Source of the DNA: an uncultured Sphingomonas sp.
GTDB lineage: Bacteria; Pseudomonadota; Alphaproteobacteria; Sphingomonadales; Sphingomonadaceae
Assembly (NCBI RefSeq): GCF_934560975.1
Contig: NZ_CAKTFO010000005.1
Coordinates: 62,001 to 126,000 of the forward strand
Reading direction: 5' to 3'
Length of the DNA: 64,000 bases
Shown piece by piece: positions 43,586-53,207 of this stretch. The notes under the pieces were generated by a model. That model ran no database searches and was not told the origin of the DNA. It was given only the letters and a program-made list of their open reading frames with translations. The position numbers were made by a program, and so were the translations under genes. Position 1 is the stretch's first letter; each line of letters begins with the position of its first letter.

Positions 43586-46500
43586 ATGCAGTTCGAAGGT
43601 TCCGCCACGATGGGCGTGGGATTCACGATCGATATTGATCAGGCGCTCGTCAACTTGGACATCGTCGGCCAGCGCGTCGAGCAGGTCACCGCCACCAGCG
43701 TCAACCGTTTCGAGCGCATGGAGGATGCCAGCCGCAGGGCCGTCGACACCAAGCCAGCCGTCGAAAGCCTGGCCAACCTCACCGGCGCTGTCACCAAGCA
43801 TGCCGATTATCGCGCCGAGCAGGAGCGGCTGAACGTCGAGCAGGAACGTGCCGCCCGGTCGAACCGGACCGACGCGCAGAAGCGCCGTGACGACGCGCTG
43901 TTCGCGACCCGCACCGCGACCATGCAGGTCGGCCTGTATGGCGACATGGCCGAGGCGGCGCAGGGCTTCTTCAAGCGGGGCAGCGATGGCTGGAAGGTCA
44001 TGGGGACAGCGACCAAGGCCTATCGCGCGATCGAGCTGGCGCTCGCGGTCGAGGGTGCCGCCCGGCAGATCGGCCTGATCGGCGCCACCACCGTGGCCAA
44101 GGTCGCGTCCGACACCACCATGGCGGCGTCCGACACGGCGCGGTCGGCGGTCGAGCAGGGCAACAGCGTCGCCGCGACCGCGACCAAGGCGGTGGAAGCG
44201 GTGGTGAACGCCATCCGCAGCCTGCCCTTCCCCGCCAACATCGCCGCCGGCGCCGCAACGGCGGCCGCCATCGCCGCCTTGGGGGTCGCCGCCGTGGGCG
44301 GGTTCGGTGGGGGCGGCAACACCCTGCCCAAGGCGAATGAGGGCAAGGGCACGGTGCTGGGCGACAGCGATGCCCAGAGCGCCAGCATCAAGAATGCGAT
44401 CGAGGCGCTGCGCGATGTCGACACCGTCACCATGCAGCATAGCGCCCGCATGGCGGCCAGCCTCAAGGCGATCGAGACCAACATCGGCGGGCTGTCGAGC
44501 CTGATCGTGCGCACCGGCGACGTGAACGCGTCCGCCGGCACCGCCACCGGGTTCAAGGCGGATGCGATCGGGTCGGTGCTGGGGTCGGTGCCGGTGATCG
44601 GCGGCGTGCTGAAGTCGCTGTTCGGCACGTCGACCAAGATCGTCGGAAGCGGCCTGTATGGCGGTGCCCAGTCGCTCGGCGACGTGCTCTCGGACGGCTA
44701 CGACGCCAGCTATTACAGCGACGTTCAGCGCAAGAAGAAGCTGTTCGGCCTGACCACGTCGACCAAGTATGCGACGCAATATAGCGGTGCCAGCGATGAG
44801 CTGGAGAGCCAGTTCACCCTGATCCTGCGCAACTTCTCCGACGCGATCGGCGCCGCCGCCGAGCCGCTGGGTCAGGCGACCGACACGGTGGCGCAGCGGC
44901 TCAACCGCTTCGTCGTCAGCATCGGCAAGGTCGACCTGCAGGGTCTGTCCGGTGAGGAGATCCAGGAGCGCCTGACGGCCGTGTTCGGCGCCGCCGCCGA
45001 CGACATGGCGCGGGCAGCCCTGCCCGGCCTGGAAGCCTATCAGAAGGTTGGCGAGGGGTATTTCGAGACCGCGACGCGGGTCGCGTCCACCGTGGAGACG
45101 GTCAGCGCCTCGCTCGACATGCTGGGAAAGGGCGCGCAGGGCATCGGCGTCGGCGCCAGCATGGGGCTCGCCAGTCTGTTCGACAGCGTCGGCGATCTGC
45201 AATCCGCCACCTCGGCCTATTTTGAGACCTATTACACGGAAGCCGAGCAGGCCGAGGCGCGCACCCGCCAGATGGCCGGCGCGTTCACCAGCCTGGGCGT
45301 GTCCATGCCCGACAGCATTTCCGGGTTCCGGGCGCTGGTCGAGGCGCAGGATCTGACCACGGCCGCCGGCCGCGAGACCTATGCCACCCTGCTGAAGCTG
45401 GCGCCGGCCTTCGCCGAGGCCAATGCCGCCTTCCAGGATGCGACTAGCGCCGCGTCGATCCTGCGCGAGCGGCAGGACCTCACCCGCCAGATCATGGAGC
45501 TGGAGGGCGACCAGGCTGGCCTGCGCGCACTGGAGCGCGAGCGGGTCGCCAATGACAATCGGTCGCTGTTCGATCGCGTCAACCTGCTGAAGGACGAGCA
45601 GGCCGCGACTCAGGCGGCGAACGCCATCGCCGATCGCCGCGAGCAGCTGGAGCGGCAGCTGTTGCAGCTGAACGGCGACACCGCCGAGATCCGACGGCGC
45701 GAGCTGGCCGATTTGCCGGAGCAGGTGCGCGCGACCCAGCTGCTGATCTATGCCCGGCAGGACGAACAGGCGGCCGCCACGGCGGCGGCGCAGGCGTCCG
45801 AGCGGCTCGCGACCGAGCGCCGGAATATCGAGGATCAGATCCTCCAGGCGCAGGGTAACACCGCCGAGATCCGCCGCCGCCAGCTGGAGGCGACCGCCCC
45901 GGAGAACCGGGCCGAGCTGCAACGGCTGTGGGCGATCCAGGACGCGCAGGCCGCCGCCACCAAGGCGGCCGAGGCCGAGCGCGAACGCCAGCAGGAGGCC
46001 GAGCAGGCGACCCGCGTCGCCGAGCAGCTGCGCGACGCATGGCGCGGGGTCGGCGACACGCTGCTGGAGGAGGTGAAGCGCATCCGTGGCCTGTTCGACA
46101 CGACCGGTGCGATGGGCTATGCCACCCTGCTGGGCCAGTTCAACACGGCGACCACGGCGGCGCGCGGTGGCGATCAGGATGCGGCCAAGAGCCTGACCGA
46201 CATTTCGCGCCAGCTGCTCGACGCGGCCGCCGACACGGCCACCAGCCAGCAGGAACTGGACCGCATCCGCAAGGTGACCGCGAACAGCCTGGAGGACACG
46301 TACAAGCTGATCATGGCGGCGAGCGGCAATGCCGCCAAAGCCGCCACCTCGTTCGGGCCGATGGTGCCGCTGCCGTCGAACGACAATGCGGCCGCCTGGC
46401 AGACGGCGGTGCTGGCGACCCCGTCCACCCCCAATAACGACATGGCGGTCGAGCTGCGGGCATTGCGCACGCAGCTCGCGGACATGCAGGCCAACATGGT

Positions 46501-46609
46501 GAACCTGATGGAACAGCTGCTGTCCGTCACCGGACGCGGCACCGACGTGCTGGAAATGGTGCAGAAGCAGGGTGAAGGTGAAGGCCTGGCCGTGAAGGTG
46601 GCGGCATGA
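43586..46609 (+). CDS. Tail tape measure protein
   Basis: A 1007-aa protein, by far the longest in the element. It has N-terminal coiled-coil and Ala-rich helices, a Gly/Ala hydrophobic segment (~residues 212-245), long helical repeats with LERQLLQLNGDTAEIRRRELA-type units appearing three times between ~620 and 800, and a C-terminal helical end. It sets tail length; at the usual ~0.15 nm per residue the tail would be about 150 nm. It overlaps the next gene by ATGA. Confidence 0.9.
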   Translation: MQFEGSATMGVGFTIDIDQALVNLDIVGQRVEQVTATSVNRFERMEDASRRAVDTKPAVESLANLTGAVTKHADYRAEQERLNVEQERAARSNRTDAQKRRDDALFATRTATMQVGLYGDMAEAAQGFFKRGSDGWKVMGTATKAYRAIELALAVEGAARQIGLIGATTVAKVASDTTMAASDTARSAVEQGNSVAATATKAVEAVVNAIRSLPFPANIAAGAATAAAIAALGVAAVGGFGGGGNTLPKANEGKGTVLGDSDAQSASIKNAIEALRDVDTVTMQHSARMAASLKAIETNIGGLSSLIVRTGDVNASAGTATGFKADAIGSVLGSVPVIGGVLKSLFGTSTKIVGSGLYGGAQSLGDVLSDGYDASYYSDVQRKKKLFGLTTSTKYATQYSGASDELESQFTLILRNFSDAIGAAAEPLGQATDTVAQRLNRFVVSIGKVDLQGLSGEEIQERLTAVFGAAADDMARAALPGLEAYQKVGEGYFETATRVASTVETVSASLDMLGKGAQGIGVGASMGLASLFDSVGDLQSATSAYFETYYTEAEQAEARTRQMAGAFTSLGVSMPDSISGFRALVEAQDLTTAAGRETYATLLKLAPAFAEANAAFQDATSAASILRERQDLTRQIMELEGDQAGLRALERERVANDNRSLFDRVNLLKDEQAATQAANAIADRREQLERQLLQLNGDTAEIRRRELADLPEQVRATQLLIYARQDEQAAATAAAQASERLATERRNIEDQILQAQGNTAEIRRRQLEATAPENRAELQRLWAIQDAQAAATKAAEAERERQQEAEQATRVAEQLRDAWRGVGDTLLEEVKRIRGLFDTTGAMGYATLLGQFNTATTAARGGDQDAAKSLTDISRQLLDAAADTATSQQELDRIRKVTANSLEDTYKLIMAASGNAAKAATSFGPMVPLPSNDNAAAWQTAVLATPSTPNNDMAVELRALRTQLADMQANMVNLMEQLLSVTGRGTDVLEMVQKQGEGEGLAVKVAA

Positions 46610-47505
46610 GGGTGATCGAACCCGTCACCGTCACCGCCGATGTGCTGACCAGCATCAATGTGCCGGAGGACGAGTATCCGCTGTGGGATGCAACGAAACC
46701 CTATGTGAAGGGCAGTCGGGTCATCCGGGGGCATCGCTGCTGGGAAGGCGCGGCCGACACCATCCCGGCCGGCACCGACCCGCTGACTGAGACGGGTGCG
46801 TCGAAGTGGGCCGACATGGGCGCCACCAGGCAATGGGCCATGTTCGACCAGGCCAAGGGCACCCTTACTACCCGCGATGGCCCGATTGTGGTCACTCTCA
46901 CGCCGGGACGAATCGACAGCCTGGTCCTGCTTGAACTGACCGCCTCCAAGGTAACCGTGGCCGCCACGGTCAACAATCAGGAGGTTTGGCGGCGGGTGCA
47001 GTTGACCCAGGTCGGAGGTCGCGAGATCGACAACATCTACGACTGGCTGTTCGCACCAATCGGCAAGCGCGAGCGCCTGCTGTTCGACGATCTGCCCTCC
47101 TATCGCAACGCCATCTACACGGTGACGATCGAGGGGGCGAGCAGCACCATGCCGGTTGCCTGCGGCACTCTGCTGATCGGCGCCATGCTCGACATCGGCA
47201 AAACCGGAAGCGGCGTCGACATCGGGATCGTGGATTTCTCGAAGAAGCAGCGCAACGACTACGGCGTCATCACGGTGCAGGAACGCGGGTATAGCGACAG
47301 CCTGACCTACTCGGTGGCTGTGCAGATGGCGCGGATCGACGCCGTAAAAAAGAGGCTGGCGGACCTGAGGGCGACACCAACCGTCTGGATTGGTAGCGCC
47401 AATCTCGATGCCATGCTGACCTACGGCTACTTCAACAACTTCAAGCTTCGCGTCGCCCGGTTGACGGGCATCGCCGTGTGCGATCTGGGCGTCGAAAGCC
47501 TCTAA
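46606..47505 (+). CDS. Tail tip/structural protein with N-terminal carbohydrate-binding-like segment
   Basis: A 299-aa protein. Residues ~24-85 (YPLWDATKPYVKGSRVIRGH..., KWADMGATRQWAMFDQ) have the aromatic, chitin-binding-like pattern seen in many phage tail proteins. The rest is beta-rich. It follows the tape measure directly and is probably at the distal tail. No large host-specificity J protein is present after it. Confidence 0.72.
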   Translation: MRVIEPVTVTADVLTSINVPEDEYPLWDATKPYVKGSRVIRGHRCWEGAADTIPAGTDPLTETGASKWADMGATRQWAMFDQAKGTLTTRDGPIVVTLTPGRIDSLVLLELTASKVTVAATVNNQEVWRRVQLTQVGGREIDNIYDWLFAPIGKRERLLFDDLPSYRNAIYTVTIEGASSTMPVACGTLLIGAMLDIGKTGSGVDIGIVDFSKKQRNDYGVITVQERGYSDSLTYSVAVQMARIDAVKKRLADLRATPTVWIGSANLDAMLTYGYFNNFKLRVARLTGIAVCDLGVESL

Positions 47506-47517
47506 CCGGGGATCTTC

Positions 47518-48351
47518 ATGGTCAAGCAACTCACTCCGATGCCGGAGGCGCCGAAACGCGCCCTCGGTCGGGAAGATTATATCGATGTGGCCGACACTTG
47601 GGCCGAAGCGTTGGTCATCAACACGCTGGAGCGTAACGAGCAGCAACTGGAGGCAAACGCCCTCGCCGTGCGCGCGGAAACGGCCGCGGCTGCGGCCTTC
47701 TCATCCCCCGGCGCCTCCGCCACCAGCACCACGTCGCTGTCGATCGGCACCGGCAGCAAGACGCTGACGATCCAGACCGGCAAGGCCTACAGCGTCGGTC
47801 AGGGCGTCGTGATCGCCAACACCGCCGACCCCGACACGCAGATGCGCGGCAGGATCACGGCCTATAATTCGGGCACCGGCGCGCTGACGGTCAACGTCAT
47901 CTCGCGGACCGGATCAGGCACCTATTCGGCCTGGACCATCTCGCTCGGCGCGACGCCGGACATTGCCAGCACGTCAGAAGTCCGCGCCGGCACGTCTGAG
48001 GCCCTGCTGACCGTGAAGGCGGTGTATGACGCCCTCGCCCCGGTCAATATCGCGGACGGCGGCACGATCGCTTTCAACCTGGCGGCGGGCGAGAACTTCG
48101 CTTGGACCATCGGCGGCGCGCGCACCCTGCCCAACCCCTCCAACATGGTCCAGCGCAAGAAGTTTGAGATCACGGTCACGACCGGGGTGTCCGGCGCATC
48201 GCTGGCGTTCGGCAGCTTCTACTCGTTCGAGAACGACGTGCTGCCGGCGATTGCCCAGGCGGTCGGCCAGCGTGTCGTGCTGTTCGGCGAGGTCATGGGG
48301 TCGTCAGAGATCTTCATCTACGGATCGCGCACCTTCAAGGCGGCAGCCTGA
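47518..48351 (+). CDS. Tail fibre-like protein
   Basis: A 277-aa protein. The N-terminal ~60 residues are helical and may attach to the tail. The rest is rich in Ser, Thr, Gly and Ala with short beta repeats (ATSTTSLSIGTGSKTLTIQTGKAYSVGQ, a motif frequent in phage fibres) and a C-terminal beta domain. It overlaps the next gene by one base. Confidence 0.72.
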   Translation: MVKQLTPMPEAPKRALGREDYIDVADTWAEALVINTLERNEQQLEANALAVRAETAAAAAFSSPGASATSTTSLSIGTGSKTLTIQTGKAYSVGQGVVIANTADPDTQMRGRITAYNSGTGALTVNVISRTGSGTYSAWTISLGATPDIASTSEVRAGTSEALLTVKAVYDALAPVNIADGGTIAFNLAAGENFAWTIGGARTLPNPSNMVQRKKFEITVTTGVSGASLAFGSFYSFENDVLPAIAQAVGQRVVLFGEVMGSSEIFIYGSRTFKAAA

Positions 48352-48689
48352 TGCTGCCCGGTCGCGGGTTCCCTCCGCCCCGGCTGACGGATGTTGCAAC
48401 CCGGAAGAACCTGACCCTGCCCGGCGGTAGCGCGCAGGGCTTCGGCGTGGGTCAGGTCCGGTCTGGGTCGCGGTGCCTGATCCGCTGGCGCACGCCGAAC
48501 CCTGGCAACGTCGCGACGGTGACGAGCACCGGACAAACTGTTGGTCAGGCAAGCACGGCGTCGGTCGAGATGTATTTCACCGCGATCGTGCCGCCGGGCT
48601 ACTCGCAGCCGACCTCAGAGATCGCGCTCTACAATCAGGGCGGGACAACCTTCGCCATCACCGACATCGAGCTGTACCAGCTGAACTGA
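48351..48689 (+). CDS. Small tail-module protein
   Basis: A 112-aa beta-rich protein (GYSQPTSEIALYNQGGTTFAITDIELYQ end) coupled by TGATG to the fibre-like gene. It may cap or extend the fibre. No family is recognised. Confidence 0.62.
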   Translation: MLPGRGFPPPRLTDVATRKNLTLPGGSAQGFGVGQVRSGSRCLIRWRTPNPGNVATVTSTGQTVGQASTASVEMYFTAIVPPGYSQPTSEIALYNQGGTTFAITDIELYQLN

Positions 48690-48696
48690 GGCACCC

Positions 48697-49143
48697 ATGG
48701 CATATGCAATGATGACGGACGGTCTCTGGCAGGAGATCGGGCCGCAGGGCTTCCGGCTGTCCACCGCCGATGGCACCGACTATATCCAATGCCCGCCCGA
48801 GTGGGTGGAGACGATGAGCGCGGACGATCGCACCGCCGCCGACATCTGCGAGATTGCCGAGCCCGGCCCAGCTCCGACCGACGCGCGGGTGATCGGCATG
48901 GAGCTGGTCGATGTCGGCGGACGCCCGGAGCGGATCTGGAAGGTCGAGCCCTACACGCTGGACGAGGTCAAGGCCCAGCAGCGCGCGGCGGCGCTGGCCG
49001 AGCGCGATCGGCGGATCGGCGACGGGGCCGACTTCATGGACGCCTACATGGCCTGGCAGGCGATCAGCGTGGCGATCAAGGCCGCCAAGACGGTCGAGGC
49101 CGTGCGCGCGATCGACGTGACCACCGGCTACCCGGCCGAATAG
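48697..49143 (+). CDS. Hypothetical tail-fibre-associated protein
   Basis: A 148-aa protein, hydrophilic with a C-terminal helical half (KAQQRAAALAERDRRIGDGAD). Its position among fibre genes and its size recall fibre assembly proteins, but the sequence gives no firm link. Confidence 0.6.
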   Translation: MAYAMMTDGLWQEIGPQGFRLSTADGTDYIQCPPEWVETMSADDRTAADICEIAEPGPAPTDARVIGMELVDVGGRPERIWKVEPYTLDEVKAQQRAAALAERDRRIGDGADFMDAYMAWQAISVAIKAAKTVEAVRAIDVTTGYPAE

Positions 49144-49238
49144 CCTCTGCCCTAACGGGCGCAACCCACAGCCGCAGCCGACCAACCGAGCGCCATTGGC
49201 GTGCGGCTGCCGCATCATGCCTTCGGAGGACACCACGT

Positions 49239-49670
49239 ATGCGGATCGGGATCGGGCTGGGGGTGACGTCGCCAAGTGCGTTGCGGCGGCTGGTGCCACC
49301 GGTGGTGGTGCCCGGAGACGTGTTCGTCGCGCTCGCCAACACCTCGCCTGCGGACGATATCACGCCCACCATCGCCGCTACGATTTCAGGCGCTTGGCAG
49401 ACCGGCGATGTTCTGGAGTGGCAGATCGACACCAACCCGTCGTTCACCAGCACTGCGGTGCAGAATGCGGGAGCGGTGATCGGCGGCCCAAGCTTCACGG
49501 ATCAGACCGAGCCGCTTTACCCCGGCACTTATTACCTCCGCGCCCGCGTGGTTCGCGGCACCACCACGTTCGCGTGGTCCCCGACGATCACCATCACCAT
49601 CGCCGCGTCGAATGACAGGATCGACAGCAGCACCCTTCGCATCGACACCCCTTTGGTAAGGATCGGATAA
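49239..49670 (+). CDS. Fibronectin-like tail protein
   Basis: A 143-aa protein whose residues ~25-125 look like one immunoglobulin/fibronectin-type fold (VLEWQIDTNPSFTSTAVQNAG, GTYYLRARVVRGTTTFAWSP). The ATG at 49239 has GGAGGA nine bases upstream; longer in-frame readings overlap the previous gene. It is probably an external tail decoration. Confidence 0.68.
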   Translation: MRIGIGLGVTSPSALRRLVPPVVVPGDVFVALANTSPADDITPTIAATISGAWQTGDVLEWQIDTNPSFTSTAVQNAGAVIGGPSFTDQTEPLYPGTYYLRARVVRGTTTFAWSPTITITIAASNDRIDSSTLRIDTPLVRIG

Positions 49671-49671
49671 C

Positions 49672-50532
49672 ATGCCCTATACTGCTTTCGATTTCGGCTC
49701 GTCCGCGCCCAACGATGGCGAGATGGTGGAAAGCGCGTTCCGCAAGCAGGATGCGATGAACGCGGAACTCTATTCGCTGGCTGGCTCGGCGGATCGCATG
49801 AGCTGGTCGGCTTTCCCTGCCGGAAGTTCTACCGCGCTGGTTTTTACCGGTGCGAACGGCGTGACCAATAACGCAACGTATGTTTCTCGGGACCTAGCCA
49901 CTGAACTGAAGAAGCGCAGCGCCTACTACTTCGGCAGCAGTTCGGACACGGCCACCACCGCGTCATCGTCTTTGCGCGGATCTACCTTTGCGGGCTATCG
50001 CGGCTCGGAAGCGGGCCGGGGTGGATTTACGGTCCGTTATCAGTTTGGCTTTGACCGCTACAATGCAGGCCACCGGTTCTTTGCGGGCTTGGCCGGTGCC
50101 GCACAATCCCCGCCCCCTGTGGCGATTGACGCCGGGAGCGACCCGTCCTCTGCGTCCAACATCTTCGGCTTTGGCAAGGACGCCGGAGATAGTGATATGT
50201 CAATCATCACGACTGCCAGCAACGGCACCGTGTTGAAGACGCCACTGACGGGGATCACAACCGCCGCGCTGACTATCTACGACGTTATCCTGTCGTGCCC
50301 GATGGGGGTGGATCAGGCGCTTCATTACGAGGTGCGGACCGTGACGGGTGTGACCGCCACCGGCCAAGACACCTACGGCGCAACGGTCTGGTCAGGCGAT
50401 ATTCCCGCCACCGCCGCCATGCCCGCAACGAACTTGAACCTTTGGCTACAGCTAGCGATGGGTGTCGCAAACTCGGGTGCCACGGCTCGGTTTGGCATTG
50501 TGGCATTGACTGGCCGCAATCTTTCGAGGTGA
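49672..50532 (+). CDS. Putative tail/fibre structural protein
   Basis: A 286-aa beta-rich protein with low charge and many Ser, Thr, Gly residues (MPYTAFDFGSSAPNDGEMVE start). It resembles receptor-binding or fibre proteins of siphoviruses in composition and position. No enzymatic motif is seen. Confidence 0.62.
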   Translation: MPYTAFDFGSSAPNDGEMVESAFRKQDAMNAELYSLAGSADRMSWSAFPAGSSTALVFTGANGVTNNATYVSRDLATELKKRSAYYFGSSSDTATTASSSLRGSTFAGYRGSEAGRGGFTVRYQFGFDRYNAGHRFFAGLAGAAQSPPPVAIDAGSDPSSASNIFGFGKDAGDSDMSIITTASNGTVLKTPLTGITTAALTIYDVILSCPMGVDQALHYEVRTVTGVTATGQDTYGATVWSGDIPATAAMPATNLNLWLQLAMGVANSGATARFGIVALTGRNLSR

Positions 50533-50536
50533 TTCG

Positions 50537-51406
50537 ATGCTGAAACTCGGCACCAACCGCTCCGTCCTCGCCCCGAAATACCCCGCTCCGGCTGAAACGG
50601 CTACTCCGGTTATCGTCAGCGGCAACTCTGGCGTCGATCGCATCTTCTTCGGCGATGGCCTCCAGAAGATGTTCCAAGCCGTGCGCGGCGTCCTTCCGGG
50701 CCGGATCGGGGTATCCTCTATCCCAGGTTCGCCGTGGAAATATCGGTGGGACGATCCCGACGCGCCAGATGCACCTACCGCGTATCCGGACGCCAAGCTG
50801 AACATTGGTGAGTTCGACGTTCTCCATCTCACCAATTACAGCGGCGCTTTCAATCCAGGGGCCAACATCAACGAGGATGTTTCATACGGACGGAAATGGA
50901 TAAACCACGCTTGGGCCAATGGTCGTGGAGGGCTCGGGGCGGAAACTCTCCTTTGGTCGACGTGGGCAACAAGCAGTGGCGATGTTGTGGCCGCCAGCCA
51001 GTCGCGGATCGCGGCGTATGAACTGATCCAAGACCAGTCGATCGCGGCGTGCCCTCCAGGGCAGAAAATCCCTCGGGTCATCCCTGGCTCGCTCGTCTGG
51101 CTCCGGTTCTACCGGGACACGGTGGCTGGCACCGCACCGTCCGCCACCTTCTACCAAGACCTTTTCCTACCGAACGACAACTTCCACCAGAGCAACAACG
51201 GCGAGTATGTTAACATGCTGATGTTCTTGGCGGGAGTGTTCGGGATCGACCCGAAGCTTTGCCCCCGCCAAGGATTTGGCAAGGACGTGAACAACGTGGC
51301 ACGCGTCCCTCCGACAGAGGCGGAGGTCACGTACATCCGTCACGTGGTGAAGGATGTTCTTGCCGCCTATCCGCGATCGGGCATCGACACATCGGGGTGG
51401 AGCTGA
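50537..51406 (+). CDS. SGNH-hydrolase-like tailspike protein
   Basis: A 289-aa protein. The early VIVSGNSGVDRIF (residues ~25-37) could be the block I serine motif. A late DNFHQSNNGEYVN (Asp214, His217) matches the block V Asp-x-x-His pattern of SGNH/GDSL esterases. If so, it would deacetylate host surface glycans. The motifs are read by eye and the family is only a suggestion. Confidence 0.55.
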   Translation: MLKLGTNRSVLAPKYPAPAETATPVIVSGNSGVDRIFFGDGLQKMFQAVRGVLPGRIGVSSIPGSPWKYRWDDPDAPDAPTAYPDAKLNIGEFDVLHLTNYSGAFNPGANINEDVSYGRKWINHAWANGRGGLGAETLLWSTWATSSGDVVAASQSRIAAYELIQDQSIAACPPGQKIPRVIPGSLVWLRFYRDTVAGTAPSATFYQDLFLPNDNFHQSNNGEYVNMLMFLAGVFGIDPKLCPRQGFGKDVNNVARVPPTEAEVTYIRHVVKDVLAAYPRSGIDTSGWS

Positions 51407-51446
51407 GCACCATGCCCGAACATCCCGCCATCCAGAGGGAGCGACC

Positions 51447-51938
51447 ATGCTGATCGCCTCGCTCAAACAGCACTTCCCGGCGCGCCTGCCAGAGTGGTTC
51501 ATGGCCTCCGTGATGGCGACATGGGGGATCTACGTGATCCTCCACCCTGGCATCTTCACCGCGCCTGAGACGCGGGCGATGTTCAGCGGCATGGCCGCCT
51601 TGGTAGAGGGATCAGGGTTCCCGCCGGCGGGGCTATGGGGAAGCCTGGCGCTAACCGTGGGGCTGCTCCGGGCCGCCGCCCTGTTCATCAACGGGGCCTA
51701 TGCCCGAACGCCGGTGGTGCGGCTCATTTCGAGCATGATCAGCGCGATCATCTGGACAGGCGTGGCGATCGGACTGGCCAAGTCCGACGCCGCGAACACC
51801 GGGGTCGCCGTCTACCCGTGGCTCCTCCTGCTTGACCTGGCTTCGGCGTACCGGGCGAGCGTCGATATGGCTGTTGCAGAACATAACCGCATCACTTCCG
51901 GAGGGACACGCCGTGCCGCAAACGCTGGGAGGAATTGA
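51447..51938 (+). CDS. Four-helix phage membrane protein
   Basis: A 163-aa protein with about four hydrophobic segments (residues ~17-35, 55-80, 88-108, 115-133). It starts the lysis region. The ATG at 51447 has GAGGGAGCGACC upstream. It may be a holin or related membrane protein, but it is not recognised as a defined family. Confidence 0.62.
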   Translation: MLIASLKQHFPARLPEWFMASVMATWGIYVILHPGIFTAPETRAMFSGMAALVEGSGFPPAGLWGSLALTVGLLRAAALFINGAYARTPVVRLISSMISAIIWTGVAIGLAKSDAANTGVAVYPWLLLLDLASAYRASVDMAVAEHNRITSGGTRRAANAGRN

Positions 51939-52233
51939 CGTCCAGGCGGTGACTGGCGCGATCGTAATGATAGGCGGGTTCGTCACCGCCATGTGGGCCG
52001 GCATCAAGACTGGCCTGAAGCAAGTGAAGGGCGAAGCTGCCAGCACCGAGGGTGCCAAGATCGTCGGCGCGACGATCATGGAGAACGCCACCATGACGAT
52101 GCTGTCGGACCGGCTGCGCGATTGCGCCGAAGCCGTCCGCGAGAACACCCAGCTGAAGCGCGAGACCACCGGCGTCGATCGCGAACTGGCCCATCAGATC
52201 GAACGGCTGCGCGACAGCCTGGATCGTCGCTGA
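51913..52233 (+). CDS. Small membrane-anchored coiled-coil protein
   Basis: A 106-aa protein starting at a GTG with a GGAGGG site before it. It has one transmembrane helix (~residues 12-35) then a charged helical tail (LRDCAEAVRENTQLKRETTG). It overlaps the previous gene by 26 bases. It lies between a multi-span membrane protein and the endolysin, so a lysis accessory role is likely. Confidence 0.6.
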   Translation: MPQTLGGIDVQAVTGAIVMIGGFVTAMWAGIKTGLKQVKGEAASTEGAKIVGATIMENATMTMLSDRLRDCAEAVRENTQLKRETTGVDRELAHQIERLRDSLDRR

Positions 52234-52264
52234 CCTAACCAACCCACCTACATCGGAGGACACC

Positions 52265-52327
52265 ATGACCCACCGTGCCACGGCGCGGGCGGCGCGATTG
52301 CGCGCGCTCGCTGGAGACGCTCGATGA
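52265..52327 (+). CDS. 20-aa basic leader ORF before the endolysin
   Basis: MTHRATARAARLRALAGDAR is preceded by a strong CGGAGGACACC ribosome site. Its stop overlaps the endolysin start (ATGA). The endolysin has no good ribosome site of its own, so ribosomes finishing this mini-gene may re-initiate there, limiting endolysin level. Confidence 0.5.
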   Translation: MTHRATARAARLRALAGDAR

Positions 52328-52941
52328 TGACGCCGCAAGCATTCGCCGCGGACTTCATCCGCACCTGGGAGGACGGTGGCTCGACCGACCCGGTCAAGAC
52401 GCATTCGCTACTGCGGGAGGACAACGGCAACTGGACCGGCGGCAAGGTCGGCAGCGGCGCGCTGGTCGGATCGCAGCATGGCGTTACGCCGGCGGCGCTG
52501 GCGGCGCATCGCGGTGTCACGGTCCAGAAGATCACGCTCGACGTGATGCGCGCGCTGACGCTGGATGAGGCGGGGCAGATTGCCTTGGGGCCGTACTACC
52601 GCACCCCTCGACTGGATCGGCTCGGCTGGAATCAGGTGACCGCCAGCCTGTTCGACATGGCATGGGGCGCCGGCCCGGTGCAGGCCGTCCGGCTGTTCCA
52701 GCGCATGATCGAGGTCGCTGACGATGGCAAGATCGGGCCGGCGACTGTCGGCGCCTACCAAGCCTACCTGGCGGCGCGCGGGCTGGATGCGGTCGCATGG
52801 GAGTGGTCGTTCGTCCGCGCTCGTTTCTATGCCGAGATCACCAAGAAGAAGCCGACCAACCTAGCCTTCATCCTCGGCTGGCTGAACCGGACGGCTCACT
52901 TCACGCCGGATAGCGCCTGGTGGGGGAGGTTCGCGGCATGA
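52324..52941 (+). CDS. Endolysin, glycoside hydrolase 108-like muramidase
   Basis: A 205-aa enzyme. The N-terminal domain has the catalytic Glu16 in TWEDGGS and a GSQHGVTPAALAAHRG segment. The C-terminal half (DMAWGAGPVQAVRLFQ, DDGKIGPATVGAYQ) matches a type 3 peptidoglycan-binding domain. It cleaves murein for lysis. It ends with an ATGA overlap to the holin-like gene. Confidence 0.87.
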   Translation: MMTPQAFAADFIRTWEDGGSTDPVKTHSLLREDNGNWTGGKVGSGALVGSQHGVTPAALAAHRGVTVQKITLDVMRALTLDEAGQIALGPYYRTPRLDRLGWNQVTASLFDMAWGAGPVQAVRLFQRMIEVADDGKIGPATVGAYQAYLAARGLDAVAWEWSFVRARFYAEITKKKPTNLAFILGWLNRTAHFTPDSAWWGRFAA

Positions 52942-53207
52942 CGCCCCGCCTCACCGACCACGGGACCGAGATCGCGCTGCTGGCCCTGATCGCGATCGGC
53001 GTGATGATCGTCACCGGCATCGGCCTCGCCAATGCCACGGCCGACAGGGCGTTTGATCCCTCGGCCTATCTGGTGGTGCTAACCCTGATCGTCGGCGCGA
53101 TCAAGGAACGCTGGACCCAGCGCAGCGCCGACCAAGCGAACCGGATGCTGGGCGCGTCAGTCCCGGCGCCCGAGCCACCGGTCAAGACCACGGTGGAAGG
53201 CGAATGA
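52938..53207 (+). CDS. Holin-like small membrane protein
   Basis: An 89-aa protein with two hydrophobic helices (~residues 11-32 and 43-60) and a charged C-terminus (KERWTQRSADQANRMLG). It lies directly between endolysin and spanin genes and is coupled to both, the expected holin place. Function is inferred from topology and position. Confidence 0.72.
   Translation: MTPRLTDHGTEIALLALIAIGVMIVTGIGLANATADRAFDPSAYLVVLTLIVGAIKERWTQRSADQANRMLGASVPAPEPPVKTTVEGE

Noticed and set aside
43427..45922. An 831-residue minus-strand frame opposite the tape measure gene
   Set aside because: It has no recognisable motifs; the plus-strand tape measure fits the operon and strand.
39843..46609. Gene transfer agent (RcGTA-like) cluster
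   Set aside because: The element has integrase, attachment repeats, repressor and replication genes, and lacks the capsid and packaging genes that a GTA needs.
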